Of a stretch of DNA of 64,000 bases, positions 26,701 through 39,700 are shown in pieces. The stretch's first letter is position 1, and each line of letters starts with the position of its first letter. The notes below the pieces were generated by a model that saw nothing but the letters and a program-made list of their open reading frames with translations, ran no database searches and was not told where the DNA came from. The position numbers were made by a program, and so were the translations under genes. The stretch is taken from the NCBI GenBank assembly GCA_935421135.1, contig OW285194.1, forward strand, positions 12,671,376 to 12,735,375. Direction: 5' to 3'. Origin of the DNA: Bugulina stolonifera (taxonomy: Eukaryota > Bryozoa > Gymnolaemata > Cheilostomatida > Bugulidae).

Positions 26701-29700
26701 AAAAACTAGACATGTAGCTATACATCTGATAGTGTGACATCTCACACTATTCTTTATTATTAGTTTGAGACCAACTGCTACTAGGAAAATGTTGATATTG
26801 TGTAGATTGTAGTGTATACTATCATATAGTATGTACTCCAACTGACTGCTAGACTACAGTGTATGCAATCATATTATAGCATGTATACTTACCCTGAAAT
26901 ACTCAATGAGGTCTTGTCCAGTTACTTTATTCCCACTGATCTCTTTAACAATTAGGTTATCCTTACTCAGTAGCTGTGGTACTAGACTACCTAGGTGTTT
27001 CTTGAATAACGCTTCAACATCTGTTCATATAAATAGATAGCACTACACACCATACGATTATAAAATATAATACAATATAACACATGGTCATAATATAATG
27101 TCACATATGCCCTGGGTTTATGTTGAATACTATACTCTTACTACTATAATAACTAGTATTGGTTATACTCTAAAATAAATGTAACACAAGTACTTGTGTT
27201 CACAGTAGTTACAGTGCTGTGCATAATTCAGGAGTCACATTAAAAATTTCGCAATTGTTTTCATACACATGCATTTTTCTTATGAATTGATGTGAAGTGG
27301 TATGTAAACCTATACATTTTTAAAATCCTTGCTTTGTAAGCAACATGAATATGCCTGTCATTTTACTGTCTGTTTAAAAATAACAACTTTTTTTGCCACC
27401 ATAGGTAGCAGAGTCAGCCCCATTGAAAAATCCCAATTGTGTTAAAAGTTGCTAAGGTCCAACGAACTACACTTGTCTTGTTTACAAAGTACTGTAAACA
27501 CAATTTTTTGAACAGCACACTCTTGTGTAACATATGGTGGCCCTGAAAGGGCCGTTGGGTTTGATCTTTGTGGTCAATACTTGGTTCGCCACCCTTTGTT
27601 TGCAACACCATCTGGCAGCGTCTTGGAAGGGACTCCACAAGTTTCGGAAGTTCTTCAGTTGATATTACTCGAAACCATGCTGCTATTACTGCTTCAGTTA
27701 GCCCTCTTTTGGTCTTTGGCTTGTTCTTGGCAATGATGTTGCTAATTCTCTGCCACATGTTCTCTATTGGGTTGATATCAGGCGACTGTGCTGGCCACTC
27801 CATTCGTTCAATCTCCTTGTTTCTGTACCATTCTTTGACTATCTTTGTTCTGTGGTAAGGTGCATTATCATCTTGAAAGATCCATTTGTTTGGGCCAAAC
27901 AAGTCCCTTCCACTTGGTATCAGCTTCCTTTCAAGCACATCAATGTATTTTGTATCATTCATCATGCCTTGCACCACCTCCAATCGTCCAACTCCATTGG
28001 TAGCCATGCACCCCCAAACCATAATTGAGGTAGGGTGTTTAATAGTTGGAGAGATGCAGTATGGTTTGTACTCTTTTGAAGGTGATCTTCTGACATAGTT
28101 GTTGCCACCATGGTTGTTTATGGTAAATGTTAATTCATCGCTGAATATTACGGTTTTCCATTTGTCAACAGACCATTTAACATGCTGACGTGCCCACCTC
28201 AGACGAGCCTTTCTCTGGCGTTCTGTCAGCAAAGGTTTTTTTCTTGCCTTGCACCCTCTCAAGTTGTTCTGCAACAGTGGTCTCCATATGGTTGATGAAG
28301 ATAACACAGCACCAGTGCTTTCCTTGAGATCCCTAGCAAGTTCTACAGAGGTTAGTCCCCTGTTTGCCAAAGACAGTCTCACAAGTGTTCGGTCCTCTCT
28401 AACTGTGCTCTTACGTGTCCTGCCGGTTCGACTCTTGCATTCGGTCTTTCCTGTCTCATTCCACCTTTTTATCACTCATTGAACACCCTTCAATGAGCAA
28501 CCTGCTTTCTGAGCTATAGATCTCTGAGAATTGCCTTCTTGAAGAAGAAAAAGTATCACTCCCCGAGTTTCTGCATTAATTTGTTAGCCTCCCATGGTCA
28601 CCACTAAAATACTGATGAAAGTGCTCTAAACAACCTCCAAAAAGTGAACATTGTGTTATGACATTGTGCAAAATGTAATATCTGACACTATGTAACTTCA
28701 CTGTGTGAGTTTCAAGATGTGGCATAATCAGTGATAGCCATCCCAAAATGGGGCAATTTAAAATGGCGCTTGTGAGATTTTGTAGAATTATGACTCGATG
28801 AAAGTCTTTATGGGATCACATGGTCAGTTACTGTCAGATTTTATTAAAATCAGTCTTAAAAGAAAGCTGAGAGATTTATCTTTTGTTTGATATATGAAAT
28901 GCAAAAGTTTAAAGCAAGCTCATACAAAATAATGAGGCTCAAACCGTAAATATCAAAAAATTTGCTGGCGACTCCTGAATTATGCACAGCACTGTATATA
29001 GCAGATAACAATCCAACAGGACCAGAAGTAGTGAAACTGATTAAATTGAAGATAACCACTCTAACTTTTGGAGATGCCATTCATGGGCTAAGAGATAGCA
29101 ATAGAATAGCTTGTGCACGAAGACATGTTGTATACTAACCCGATAGACGGCCATCAAACCGAGGATTTGTGGCTACTCCAAGGCCAGGGTGGGGCATCAG
29201 ATAGCAGTCTATAGTCTCAAAACACGACCTAATCTGCTCTCTGAGTAGCTGTAACTCGGCATGCTGTGTAGGGCTGAGCTGTAAGCATAAGAGTATAACA
29301 GAGTTACTGAGTAGTAGAGAGAGGTTATTGTGTCTCACCCACCCCAGCACCCGCCTCCTCTACCCACCCTAGCACCCGCCTCCTCTACCCACCCTAGCAC
29401 CCGCCTCCTCTACCCACCCTAGCACCCATCTCCTCTACCCACCCTAGCACCCGCCTCCTCTACCCACCCTAGCACCCATCTCCTCTACCCACCCCAGCAA
29501 CTATCTCTTTAACCACCCCAGCAATTACCTCCTCTACCCACCCCAACAATTACCTCCTCTACCCACCCTAGCACCCGCCTCCTCTACCCACCCTAGCACC
29601 CGCCTCTTCTACCCACCCTAGCACCTGCCTCCTCGACCCACCCCAGTAACTACCTCCATTAACCACCCCGGCCCAACAAAGTGTCTACAGATTATCTACA

Positions 29701-32459
29701 GCAGTAATGGTAACACTCTGTACATGTGACTAGCAGGCATCTATTAATAAAGTCATTAGGGTAAGTAACTATAGTAACACGTGTAATAATACTTGATCCA
29801 TGTATTAACAGTATCCAGTAAGCTCTATACACAACCACTGACCTCTAGGCGTTTAGCGAGTAGCTCATTACCCCCTTCTATACCGTACTCATAGTCGTAG
29901 GGATAACTCCAGTCTCGTACAAGGAAGAGAAGGGATTGGAAAGGTTTACTATCCTCAACATCCGATGTGGCCAGTTTACCGTACTCCGTGAATAGCTGTA
30001 AGTCATTTAACATACATATGTACATGTACTTTATGAAACACAGTACGCACAATAAAATATTATATTTTATCAAATTTTTAGTAGCTTAGTAACTTATTTA
30101 TAGGCTACAGGGTACATACATTGTGTTGTGTCAAGATGTGCAATGCATGAGTTAAACCCTATTATATAAACCATATAGCAAGCAGAGTCCAGTCAGTGAC
30201 ATTACCTAATAGTTACTAGTACACAAGTACAAAGTACATGATTGTATACATAGCATGTGTGTATTCCAAAGGCCTCTAAAGGCATGATGCTAATATAGAA
30301 CATACCTGTAGATGTTGGAGGTCATTCTCCTGTATATTAGAGTGTAGATTATACACCTGTACAGAGCTGAGCATAGTGCTCAGAGCGAATATAGTAGCAC
30401 ACTCCTTCACTGTACTCTCACTATCAAATGCTCCCTGTGTGTCCAGTAATAGCACCACTACCTACCAACATACAAACACACAGTCCATGAGTCCATGGTA
30501 TATTAGAGTACACAATCAAGCTTAATATATTTCATTAAAACTAATTTAAGTATGAACAATACGAGAGGGGTGGGTATGAGACACCTCCTATAAAATATGA
30601 TACTGTTGTGCAGACAAGATACCGAATCTACTCGTATGACTGACCTCTCCATCGTCGGTCTTTATAATGAAAGGCTCATCCCACATGAGTATACCAGTGG
30701 TCTCTCTGTCAGCCCCTCCTCTCCAGGAGAATCCGCCCAGAGCCATTGTCTCGTCATCCAGCCACCCATAGTCAGAGAAACCCTGTATATGATCAGCATA
30801 ACCATACTATAACGCCATAGACACCAGCATAATATTATACCAACATATTCAAGATCAAAACAATCAGTCAAAAATTACTCTTAAGAGAAATTATCGAATT
30901 GGTTAATCATATGTAGGAATAATACTGTAACTAGGACAGAAAACCATTTGCAATATAGCAATTTTGTTACACTTTAGGCTTTAGGCCTACTATTAGCCCT
31001 ACATGCTCTTTAACTTACCTCTGATTTTATGACATAATTCAAATATCGAATAAAGAAATTCAATAGGAATGATTTTCCTTTGCGGAAGGCCCCAGCAACT
31101 GAGACTACAACCACCGGTTTGTCCTTGACATCTTCTCTGTTGAGGATGGAGCGGAGATTATCCTCTTCCAAGTGGAAAGTATGCTCCTCTCCAACACTCA
31201 CTATCTGTATAGGGCTTCCAGTTAGCCCAGCACTAGCTGAAGTCACTAAATAAATTAAAACATCCCTTACAAACCACGGACATGAATATAACATGTGTAA
31301 TTGAAGTCCATTGGATACAACAGGTCAGGTATGAACAGGAACAGGTATGATTAGATCACAGTATCACCATAAGCACAGTAGCCATGCTCCACATGTAAGC
31401 AAGTGAAAATCTGGAACAATTAGGAGTTTCAGTCACTAGACAGTCTATTTCATCAGAATTGTATTTATTTTTTCAAATTGTATTAGTTTGCTCTCCAATT
31501 TTACTTTCCACTGAATTTTAATCTATCATTTCAAGATTGACTTTAAACATACGGCATGACGGGACATCAAATTATGGAAGAACTTGTGTCGGGAATGTGA
31601 TCTTAAAATGAGAAATTTTGAACAGGTTGTCTTCCCATGAGTTTTCAACCAGATTAACATTAGATTATTATATTATATCAATCAGAGGCAGAATGAAGCA
31701 GACCATCCCAAGTAGTTTCCATGTAGCCTGAGTGGTGTGTTAGCTTCACTGTTGGATTTAAAATAGGTATACTAATTATGAAATACCAAGGGAAATCAAA
31801 ATGGTAAAAATCCTATTTATTTATGCACATATGATATTTAAAAGATTTATTTTCTTCCTTATTTTGCTTTAAAATAAACAGGCCTATTCATGCCCTGCAG
31901 AGCGTACAAATTCCTAAAATATATACATGCACTTGTAGTTTGAAACAGCAGTTTTCTCATTGTTGCTACAACGTCAACTGCATCGGATTCGGTTGTATGT
32001 TTATTATTATTTAATTTATTATTATTATAATTAATATATATAATTAATAATAATTAATATAATTAGTTTTAAGTTTATAGTTTTTATACTATATTTTCCT
32101 CTAATGACTAATTTGGCTATTTTTGGTAAAATTTAAATGTTCAGTTTTACGTTGCTGAAAACTTTATTTGCTATTGAACTAAACTAAGCCTACGGTCAGT
32201 TTCTTTTTAGCTTACTACGTGCTAAGTAGTAAGAAGCAAGGTGAAGTTTAGTTAGTGAGTTGTTTGTTTAGTTAGTTTTAAAGTTAAATTTTATTATTAA
32301 GTAAACCACATGAATCGATCACCACAAATAGTTTTTCAAGTTTTGTCATGTACGTTGCTGATTTTGGAATTACTTATACATCAGCACACCTTTAATGTAG
32401 TTAGACCCTCGACGCGATAGCTTCTGTGAACTTTGTCTATCTGCCACTTCACTTGCCAT
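23772..32459 (-). CDS. ATL: Atlastin, dynamin-like ER-fusion GTPase (592 aa)
   Basis: Twelve exons in transcript order: 32459-32390, 31245-31019, 30782-30645, 30461-30306, 29995-29843, 29278-29140, 27020-26893, 26426-26298, 26088-25967, 25655-25510, 25049-24886, 23978-23772 (1779 bases). Atlastins tether and fuse ER tubules to form three-way junctions. GTPase motifs: P-loop GAFRKGKS (75-82), switch I RETTGI (125-130), DTQG (152-155) and the atlastin-type RD in LVRDWSYP (224-225). MPHPGL and VATNPRFDG mark the end of the G domain. The three-helix bundle follows ([22 protein letters not shown]). A membrane hairpin spans about 454-474 and 481-500, then a short amphipathic helix ([11 protein letters not shown]). 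The Ser/Thr-rich tail is longer than in human ATL1 (558 aa). The first exon is inferred from a good start context, a GT donor and matching phase. The rest is firm. Confidence 0.95.
24733..24866. repeat. GA-rich minisatellite (gggagagcgaaggaccagaga)
   Basis: Six or so imperfect copies of a 16-24 base purine-rich unit in the last atlastin intron, immediately after the donor of exon 25049-24886. Open frames on both strands here are repeat artefacts. Confidence 0.9.
25773..25832. repeat. Long inverted repeat in atlastin intron
   Basis: Left arm 25773-25795 (starts GTAGTAAAT, ends TACATGTGCAC) pairs with right arm 25805-25832, separated by 9 bases. The only mismatch is a 5-base bulge (gatat) in the right arm. 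The transcript could form a stable hairpin of about 23 pairs. Just upstream a tacatgtattaca-tgagtgaagtgt block is directly repeated (about 25697-25722 and 25749-25773). Confidence 0.85.
27212..28994 (-). mobile_element. Full-length Tc1/mariner element (1783 bp)
   Basis: Perfect 25-bp terminal inverted repeats at 27212-27236 and 28970-28994 start CAGTGCTGTGCATAATTC. They are flanked by the TA target duplication (27210-27211 and 28995-28996) diagnostic of the Tc1/mariner superfamily. The interior encodes one transposase on the minus strand, opposite to no host exon and in the same direction as atlastin. Perfect ends imply recent insertion, although the transposase frame is already broken. Confidence 0.95.
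27414..28595 (-). pseudogene. Tc1-type DDE transposase, two in-frame stops
   Basis: A frame from ATG at 28595 reads a helix-turn-helix N-terminus ([12 protein letters not shown]) and then [20 protein letters not shown]. The catalytic core is a DD34E type: Asp in VIFSDELTF, Asp in FQDDNAPYH, Glu in [11 protein letters not shown]. The enzyme would cut and paste the surrounding element. The frame has a TAA four codons in and a TGA just before the VIKRWNE segment; downstream of 28475 it is open for 353 codons. The catalytic acids are kept, so the damage is limited to the DNA-binding half. The C-terminus runs past the usual end of Tc1 transposases (about 340 aa), perhaps through loss of the original stop. 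Confidence 0.9.
29336..29670. repeat. 25-bp minisatellite (acccaccctagcacccgcctcctct)
   Basis: About 13 copies of a C-rich 25-base unit in an atlastin intron, directly upstream (in transcript terms) of exon 29278-29140. Copies differ mainly at cccgcc/cccatc/aactat. Units abut without spacers, so this is not a CRISPR array. Confidence 0.95.
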
Positions 32460-33713
32460 CTTGGACTGTAAATTGGTGTAAAAGTTGATTCCGTCTTTTT
32501 CATTGGTCGCATTTCAATTTTTGCCAGCTCCCGTGGTCCCGTAACTATTTATGTTAGCCTCAGGTAGTTACGAAGAATCATTATCTAATAGAAATGTATA
32601 AACATAAATAAGCAACATTCTATGTAACCGAGCCGCTAGCGCTATGTCAAGGCTCTCTAACCAAATCCTAAGGGAGTGCGCTTAATTGTAACTCAGTACT
32701 GAGTATGCCTAGTTTGTTGTCAACCAAGCTACTCTGGGAAAATCCTAGCTCAAATATTTTATCATTCAGATTACTGGATGCTTTTAAAATACATGAAGTT
32801 ATATTCACTCTTTTGGTAAGTTTTTTTCCCACTATTTAACATAATTTACACTGTGTATAATGAAGGTTTTCAATATCTTTAGCCAGAAAAAACTAATGTG
32901 ATAATGTTATCAATCATTCATCATCAGATCATTCATTCATTGATTCAATCATTAAATTGATTGATTCAATCCATTGCTTCAATGACTACCCTGTGAAATT
33001 AAATTATTAGATCATAGTTTTATTCATTGCACCTTAAGGAACTTCAACCTGTGATCTGAACCTGACTTTTAGTTGGGATGTCCTTTACTTATCCTAATGA
33101 GTGCCTGAAAGATACAATACTTAAATACTAAATAGCCTAGAGCTCGAAAATTGAAATAATTCTAAGCTCTTTAGGTTATCATTTTTCCGTAATAATAAAA
33201 TTAAATAGTGTAATTAACAATGAATAACGTTATATGTAGTTTAATAATGTAATTAAATGGTTATAATAATAATGCTAGTAAAACAATAGTAGTTTTTGTT
33301 GTGATAATTGTTAATCGTATCGTAATTATTGCTTCAACTTTAACTTTACTTTGATAACATACATATAATTTTTCCTTACTGATTTTTATACGAATACTAT
33401 AATTATTGTCATTTCATTTTTGTGATTATTCGTATTTCTAGTAATGGAATTGAATAAATAACTTTTACGATCTACTAATTACATTTTAAAACTCAGAACT
33501 GCTTTTATTTAGCCTAAGTCAATCACTGAGATTGACTCTGAGGGACTTGCAGAGATCTCTGGCGGTCTCACAACAAGAGCTCAATCATAGTCACTATCAA
33601 AGTTACTAGGCCCTCATCTGCATGATTGTAGAGTATAGCACCGCTACACCACTAGTGAGCTATAGATGATAGGGGCAATATACATCTAATCACATGTAGC
33701 CTGGATCTCAGTA
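32460..33713. promoter_or_regulatory. Divergent promoter region, atlastin and WDPCP
   Basis: 1.25 kb separates the start codons of two head-to-head genes, so the promoters are close and may be shared. The atlastin ATG sits in AAGATGGC, the core of a YY1-type site that in animals often overlaps start regions. A donor-like gtaagttttt at about 32817 could end a non-coding first exon of WDPCP. 33180-33480 is very AT-rich. No TATA box assigned. Confidence 0.4.
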
Positions 33714-36700
33714 ATGGCAGTTTTAAAGTCGGAGCTTCATCTATGGACTCTAAAAAACCAGCTTCTTATAACAGGTCAGTATATTTGAAGTCATGAATCA
33801 ATTATTGGAAGGCTCAACTTGGGATGGGATGTCTTGTAGGTTAAACATACTGTATTGGGGTCGAAATACAGAATTAATATCGAAGGTCTGCACTATGTAT
33901 TACATGCTAATCAACTAATAAGCCTACACCTTATTCAAACATATATGGGCATTGCATACAGTATTAGTATTTTATACAATTTGTGCGATTAATCTATCTA
34001 CGCTGTATAAATCTGTTTTAGAAACTGGCTTGGGCTGTCTTACCTATCATGATAAGAATGATAAAGGTGCTAACATAATCTCAGGTATTTACCATTCATT
34101 ATATCTGGACATTCCATTCTAAACCATTTATTGCATTATTCTGACGTCTTCATTTCTACTTGGTTAGTGTTAGTCTATAGAATGTCGGAGTGCTAGGTTT
34201 TTAGTCGTACTACACTGCCAGTTCTAAAGCCTCCTGTGTTTCCATAGCCGATACATTTCTACGAAAACCCTTAGTTATAACAAATTTAATATATGGTAGC
34301 CCCAATTAAAGCTGACAAATGAGCTGCTAGTCTGAGCAAATTTCCCAAATATCATTAAAATTATATACCGTTGGATTCAGCGACAACTTTTTTTAAAATG
34401 TTTAAAATTATCAGTCAAAGGAGAAAGTTGGTTTCCACACTGAAAGGTTTTCAAACAAAGCAAACTGCACATAACTTGAGAATTCGCCTTGTTCAGTATG
34501 TGTTACAGCTAGAAATTTATCAGTTTTAAATTGGGAAAAACATGATTGCATTATAAACAGAACCAATAGTTTATTTTACTACTTATTGAAAAGTCACTGA
34601 ACAATCGTTTCCTGTCTTACAACTCTAAGGATACTAGCCCATCACAGAGACTTCTCCGATGCCACCACCTCTAATCAATATCTTGTAGTGTACAGTTTGA
34701 AAATCTAAAAAGTTTCAATGTATTTTTTTTCTACACTATTCTCATAAGCTTCACAGTTCAAGATTTTATCTGCTAGTGATTTTCTGAATAGAATTGTTGT
34801 GTGCAAAGACCCTTTTGTTTAATCACCAACGTTTCTATAACTTATACTCACTGGTAATTAATAGGGAATAAATATCAATAGCAATCAATGTAAGCATGTA
34901 TTGTGTTTTCTTAACGGCAGTATCTCAGTTATTCCATTGTCATTGTACAGTTATAGGTGTATTAATAGTAGCTTGTAGCATACATGTACATTCTTAAAGA
35001 TAAACAAGTTTTACAATGTCCAGTCCTGTTGAAAGAACCAAGCAGATAGATGTTGTTCTTCATTGCACTCTTCATTTGACAGCAAATAATGATATTTTAA
35101 TTTTCAACTTGTTGCACATTTGCATGTAAATTCTTATCCAACAATAGTGTCTACCTTACTGGTACTAAAATGACACACCAGTATGCAGTTTGAATTATCC
35201 AAAAGAATTGTTTATGTACCAATCATATGGAATTATTCTCTAATACAAAACATTGTCTCAGTTCAACTCACCAAAAAGCTAGCTGCTTTCTTATGACTAT
35301 TGTATCACTTCTTGATTTCCCAGGGTCTACCATTCAGTCCTATGCTCAGGAGAAGCAAGCTTATATTGAATGTAAGTAAGACTGTTGTTTTAGAACATAG
35401 GCTATTGTTTTAGAATGTAGCCTATAGTACCCCTACTTGTCTAACAGTAGGCTCTCAAGTGCCGAGTTTTAACGGATCTGTGAATATCCACTTCTAATAT
35501 TTGTAATATTTATTGAATATGTCGTTAAGTTTATTGTGTATACACACAGTCATTGCGATGCACTAGATCAACTGATGCTATAGTTTCAGTGACTGGAAAT
35601 TACAAAAAAGGTTGTGTTTTATTTTGTGTGTGTATAATGTATGGACCCACTCGAACCCACACCCGGCCCTTTCACTACCTGGCCAACTAAGACTACAGTA
35701 GTCATGGAGTAGTTACTTACATGTACATGTATTATTTATTCATTTTATCAATAATATAGGCTTCATGTTTCACTTGAGCTGAACATAACTTTCATAGCGA
35801 TAGTCCGATGGTTGATAAAAGCTCTGCAATGGTACTGCATCTATCGTTCATGGTGTAACATTAGCTAGCCTTGGTTAGAATTTATGTCTAATTTCAATTT
35901 CCTTAAACTCAGGTCTATTATTTTACTTTTGTTCCATAGCACATGGGAAAGTCTGGACTCCAAGTAACAAACGACCAGATAAGTTAAGAGATCATATCAA
36001 AGAGTTGGAGGTAAATATATTGTAGATATCATTGTCTAGTAAGCGTCATTATCTATTGTATCAGTGTAGACCTCAGTTTAGCATACAGAATGGAAATACA
36101 CCTCGCAATAATGGATGTGGTTTATAGTTTGAACTAGGGTGTGCATTGGCTTTAAATAGTTGGTATGAATATTTGGCTCGTGAGTAACCAAGGTTGTTGA
36201 ATTCATTTCACATAGTCTATTATCAACCAAAGGTAAATCTTACAATTCTATTGCTCTGGTAGTTTACTTGTTTATAAAATTCAACTTGACCATGTCATGG
36301 AATTATGATTAATGGGGGAGTTGAACCCTTGTATGACCCCATGAAGTATTACATGTACCTGCATGTTGAAGTGCAGAGATCTAGGTTAAACACCGCATCA
36401 ATGTACATATGCATATACCTGTACACAACACATACCCACTGACCTCTATGTCTGTGTCAATATACACTCAGATATTCTGCGTAGATTTGCTGCCCATTTG
36501 TCTTTGTCCAGATTCATTACAAGGTCACTGAACTAAAAGAATTTGATTTCACCAAACATAGAATTATAAATGATGGGACTAGACAGTAGGCATTTAATGA
36601 TTTATATATTGCATCAGGCTATGGGGCTTGCAGGTCACTACTGGTATTGTGATACAATTATATATCACTATACCAGTAGTAATGAATATTCTCAGTTCGT

Positions 36701-39700
36701 AAACTGGTTTATTCTCTTCTTTGTTATTTTTCATACAATAATCTACCATTTTTATTCATAATAAATATCTGCATTTTAATTGGCAATGTCTTACTGTATA
36801 GAATAAAGTGCCGACGATGGATGTAGTAGGTTAACACGAAAGGAAATTTAAGTTTTCACTTCATTATTGAGATAGAAATTGTAAACTATGTAAACAAGGC
36901 ATGTGAAAGGAAAATAGTTTATTACTACTTACATGTATATCATGTAAGTTTTGTTATGAATAGTAGAATGTAAACATTCGCAATTGCTGTCTGAAGTTCC
37001 ACTCAAAATTTTATAGCCTTAAAATCTGTAATATCAGTAAGGAGGGTAAACTGTCTCCTCAAACTAGTGTAACTAATAGAAAAGTACTTTGTGTACAAAT
37101 ACCAGCATTATTGTACTATGTGAAAGTAAATCAATATTTTCATGTGATCAAAGAATAATTTGCGAAGGTTAAACAGAAATGATTGTGATGTGGCGAAGAT
37201 CAATATGACTAATTCACAGGCTGCTCTAGTAAAGCAGCATTATTAGACAATTATGAGTTAATTAGTTGTGCTTGCAATGAATTACATCAATATTGCTACG
37301 CGGTAAACCTGTCCGGGCTCGTTTTGGGTGTCCGCGGACTGACGTCCGTCAGCCCGGACTGTAGCACGCCAGTCCGCGCTTACCACTGCGTCGTCCGGAC
37401 TGTCATATGCCAGTCCGGTCGCCAACAACACTGTCCGCCCGCTCTTGCGCCAAGTGGCGGACGCGCTGAAACACTGACCTCTCCAATGGTTTTCGTAGGC
37501 AGCAAAGGGAGTTATTGCAAAGGGGACATCAGTGGTCAAACAGGAGTGTATCATGTTATTCATTCCAAGTAGTTATAGTGTATATGTAGTTGATAAAAAG
37601 GGGTTATAGTAACGATTTTGATTACGCTCCTCTTTCTGCGCTATTCAGATAAATAACTCTACGATATACATGTATAATTTCATACTAAACTAGGCTTCAA
37701 CAGAAAAAATATTCTAATCAGAATTGTATTTATATTTTATATCATTCCACAACAATAAATGAATAATTAATCTCGAAATACCGATAACACTGACTTTACT
37801 ATTGGAGCTTAGAACTACTGATTGCCACTGTAAAGTGGATAATAATCATAAGAAAGATAGATAAAAGATAAGATAAAATATTTTTATTATAATTATTTAT
37901 TTATGAAAATTTCAATTATAATTATTTACTTTTAGACCTAGTGATATGATAATGATTAATGAAATTCTAATTTTATTTCTTTTTTATAAATTTAAAATAA
38001 AACTTAAACTTAAAACTAAAGCAGAGTTTACTAAAGTAACTTGTAGGTAAAATAAGCAAACTAAACCAATCATTGTGATTATAATTATTAATTATAATAT
38101 ATTATTATTATTATATTATTATTGTTATTATAATCAATAACAATGAAAAATAAAGCCACTCGTGAATAATAGAGTAAATAGCAGGTTGCTGTAACCCCTA
38201 CCCTAGCCTATGGCCAAACACACCAAGGCTACAAGATCATAATGGTAATTGAGGCTTTCCTGAGTGTTAAATGCTATGTTTGTTATCAATCAAAAGAAAG
38301 GTATTTAAATATTTAAAATTTCAATAGTTAAAAATAGGGCTGTGCACTTTCTAAGCAGCTTCAGAGGAGCAGAGAGCGTGACTGCAGCCAAAGCTGAGCT
38401 GGGACTACAGAATCTCCATGAAAGGAGAAGAGACCACAGACTAGCCCTTGTGACATAAATACTGCAGGACGAGGACCAACACGGAGACCTGACGGCTGTC
38501 TATGATGAAATATCAAATGGCAAAGCAAATTTCACTATGACCACCGGCTCAGCTGCAAGGGGAGAACCTATAAAAATAACTGCCTCAAATAGTACCTACT
38601 AAAACAGCTTCTTGCCGCTCACTGTATGTGACACAGTGAATAAAGGCTAAATTAACCTGATGAAAAGAACACAAACCGACGTGCATGTCTCAACGATTTA
38701 TCCAGCTCAATCCCAATCAAAAACAGCAGTACGCTGTAATAACATGAATCACTGTCTAAAACACACTGTTAAACTGAGGTACTCCCCTTGCTAAATTCAA
38801 GAGTATTCTATTCTTCAAGGGTATTCAAAGGTAATCATTACTATAGAGTATAGTGTATACTGTATAAGTAGGCCTATTTAGATTAGTATTACTATTTTTA
38901 GTTTTTTCTCATGATATTTTATTTTGACTGATACATTATCGATTATGCTGTTCCGATTTACTGGTATAAGAGAGGGACCGAGAGTGGTCTATTAGCTCTC
39001 AATTAAACGCACAGAGTGAATACAGACTGTTAGACTGACTAATTCAACCTTTAGTTTGTGAGACGATCCATTGGTCCAAGTGTTCCTTGTGTGTTCTGTC
39101 GTGAATACATGGGCTCTACCTTACCCTAGCTGCTCTAACATGGTCAGTTCCCGTAGGTTAAGGGAAGTCAATTGATATAAGTAAATAGATGTGACTTTAT
39201 TGGATGCTCAGGAACTACTGATTAATACAGAGAACGCTTTTTACTTTTATACTAAAAGCACTTCTAGCTGGTTCTGATATTGGTCAGGACGACTAGGACA
39301 TAGAAACTGGCAGCCAAGGTACGATAGAAAAGGTCGGTCCCTCTAGGTTGGATGCAGGAAATTTATGCAAAATACATGTATGCAACAATAAAACAACTAG
39401 GCTATACATTATGTGAAAGAGCACTATGGCCTATTACACAGACTGTGCAATATGCAGAAAGTAGTTATGTGGCGCTACAGCAAATTATATGCAAGTGTAT
39501 AGGCTTATACACAAGAACTACTAAAATTGTCTGAATCACCAGAATGTTTTGAACTAGTATGTTGCAATCTTGTATTTTTTGAAATAGTTTTTTCTGGTTT
39601 TAGGTTTACTGAATCACCAGCAGAATTAGAATAACATCAAGCTAACCGGCCTTGTTAGATGTTATTGAGTACGCCTCCACATCTGTATGCATGTATATGT

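Larger units (their letters stand above)
27021..29139. other. Atlastin intron 6 enlarged by a Tc1 element
   Basis: This 2.1-kb intron consists mostly of the Tc1/mariner element at 27212-28994. Without it the intron would be about 335 bases, like its neighbours. Confidence 0.85.

Noticed and set aside
29336..29670. Regular 25-bp repeats resembling a CRISPR array
   Set aside because: Units abut directly with no unique spacers, and the context is an intron of a eukaryotic gene: a minisatellite.
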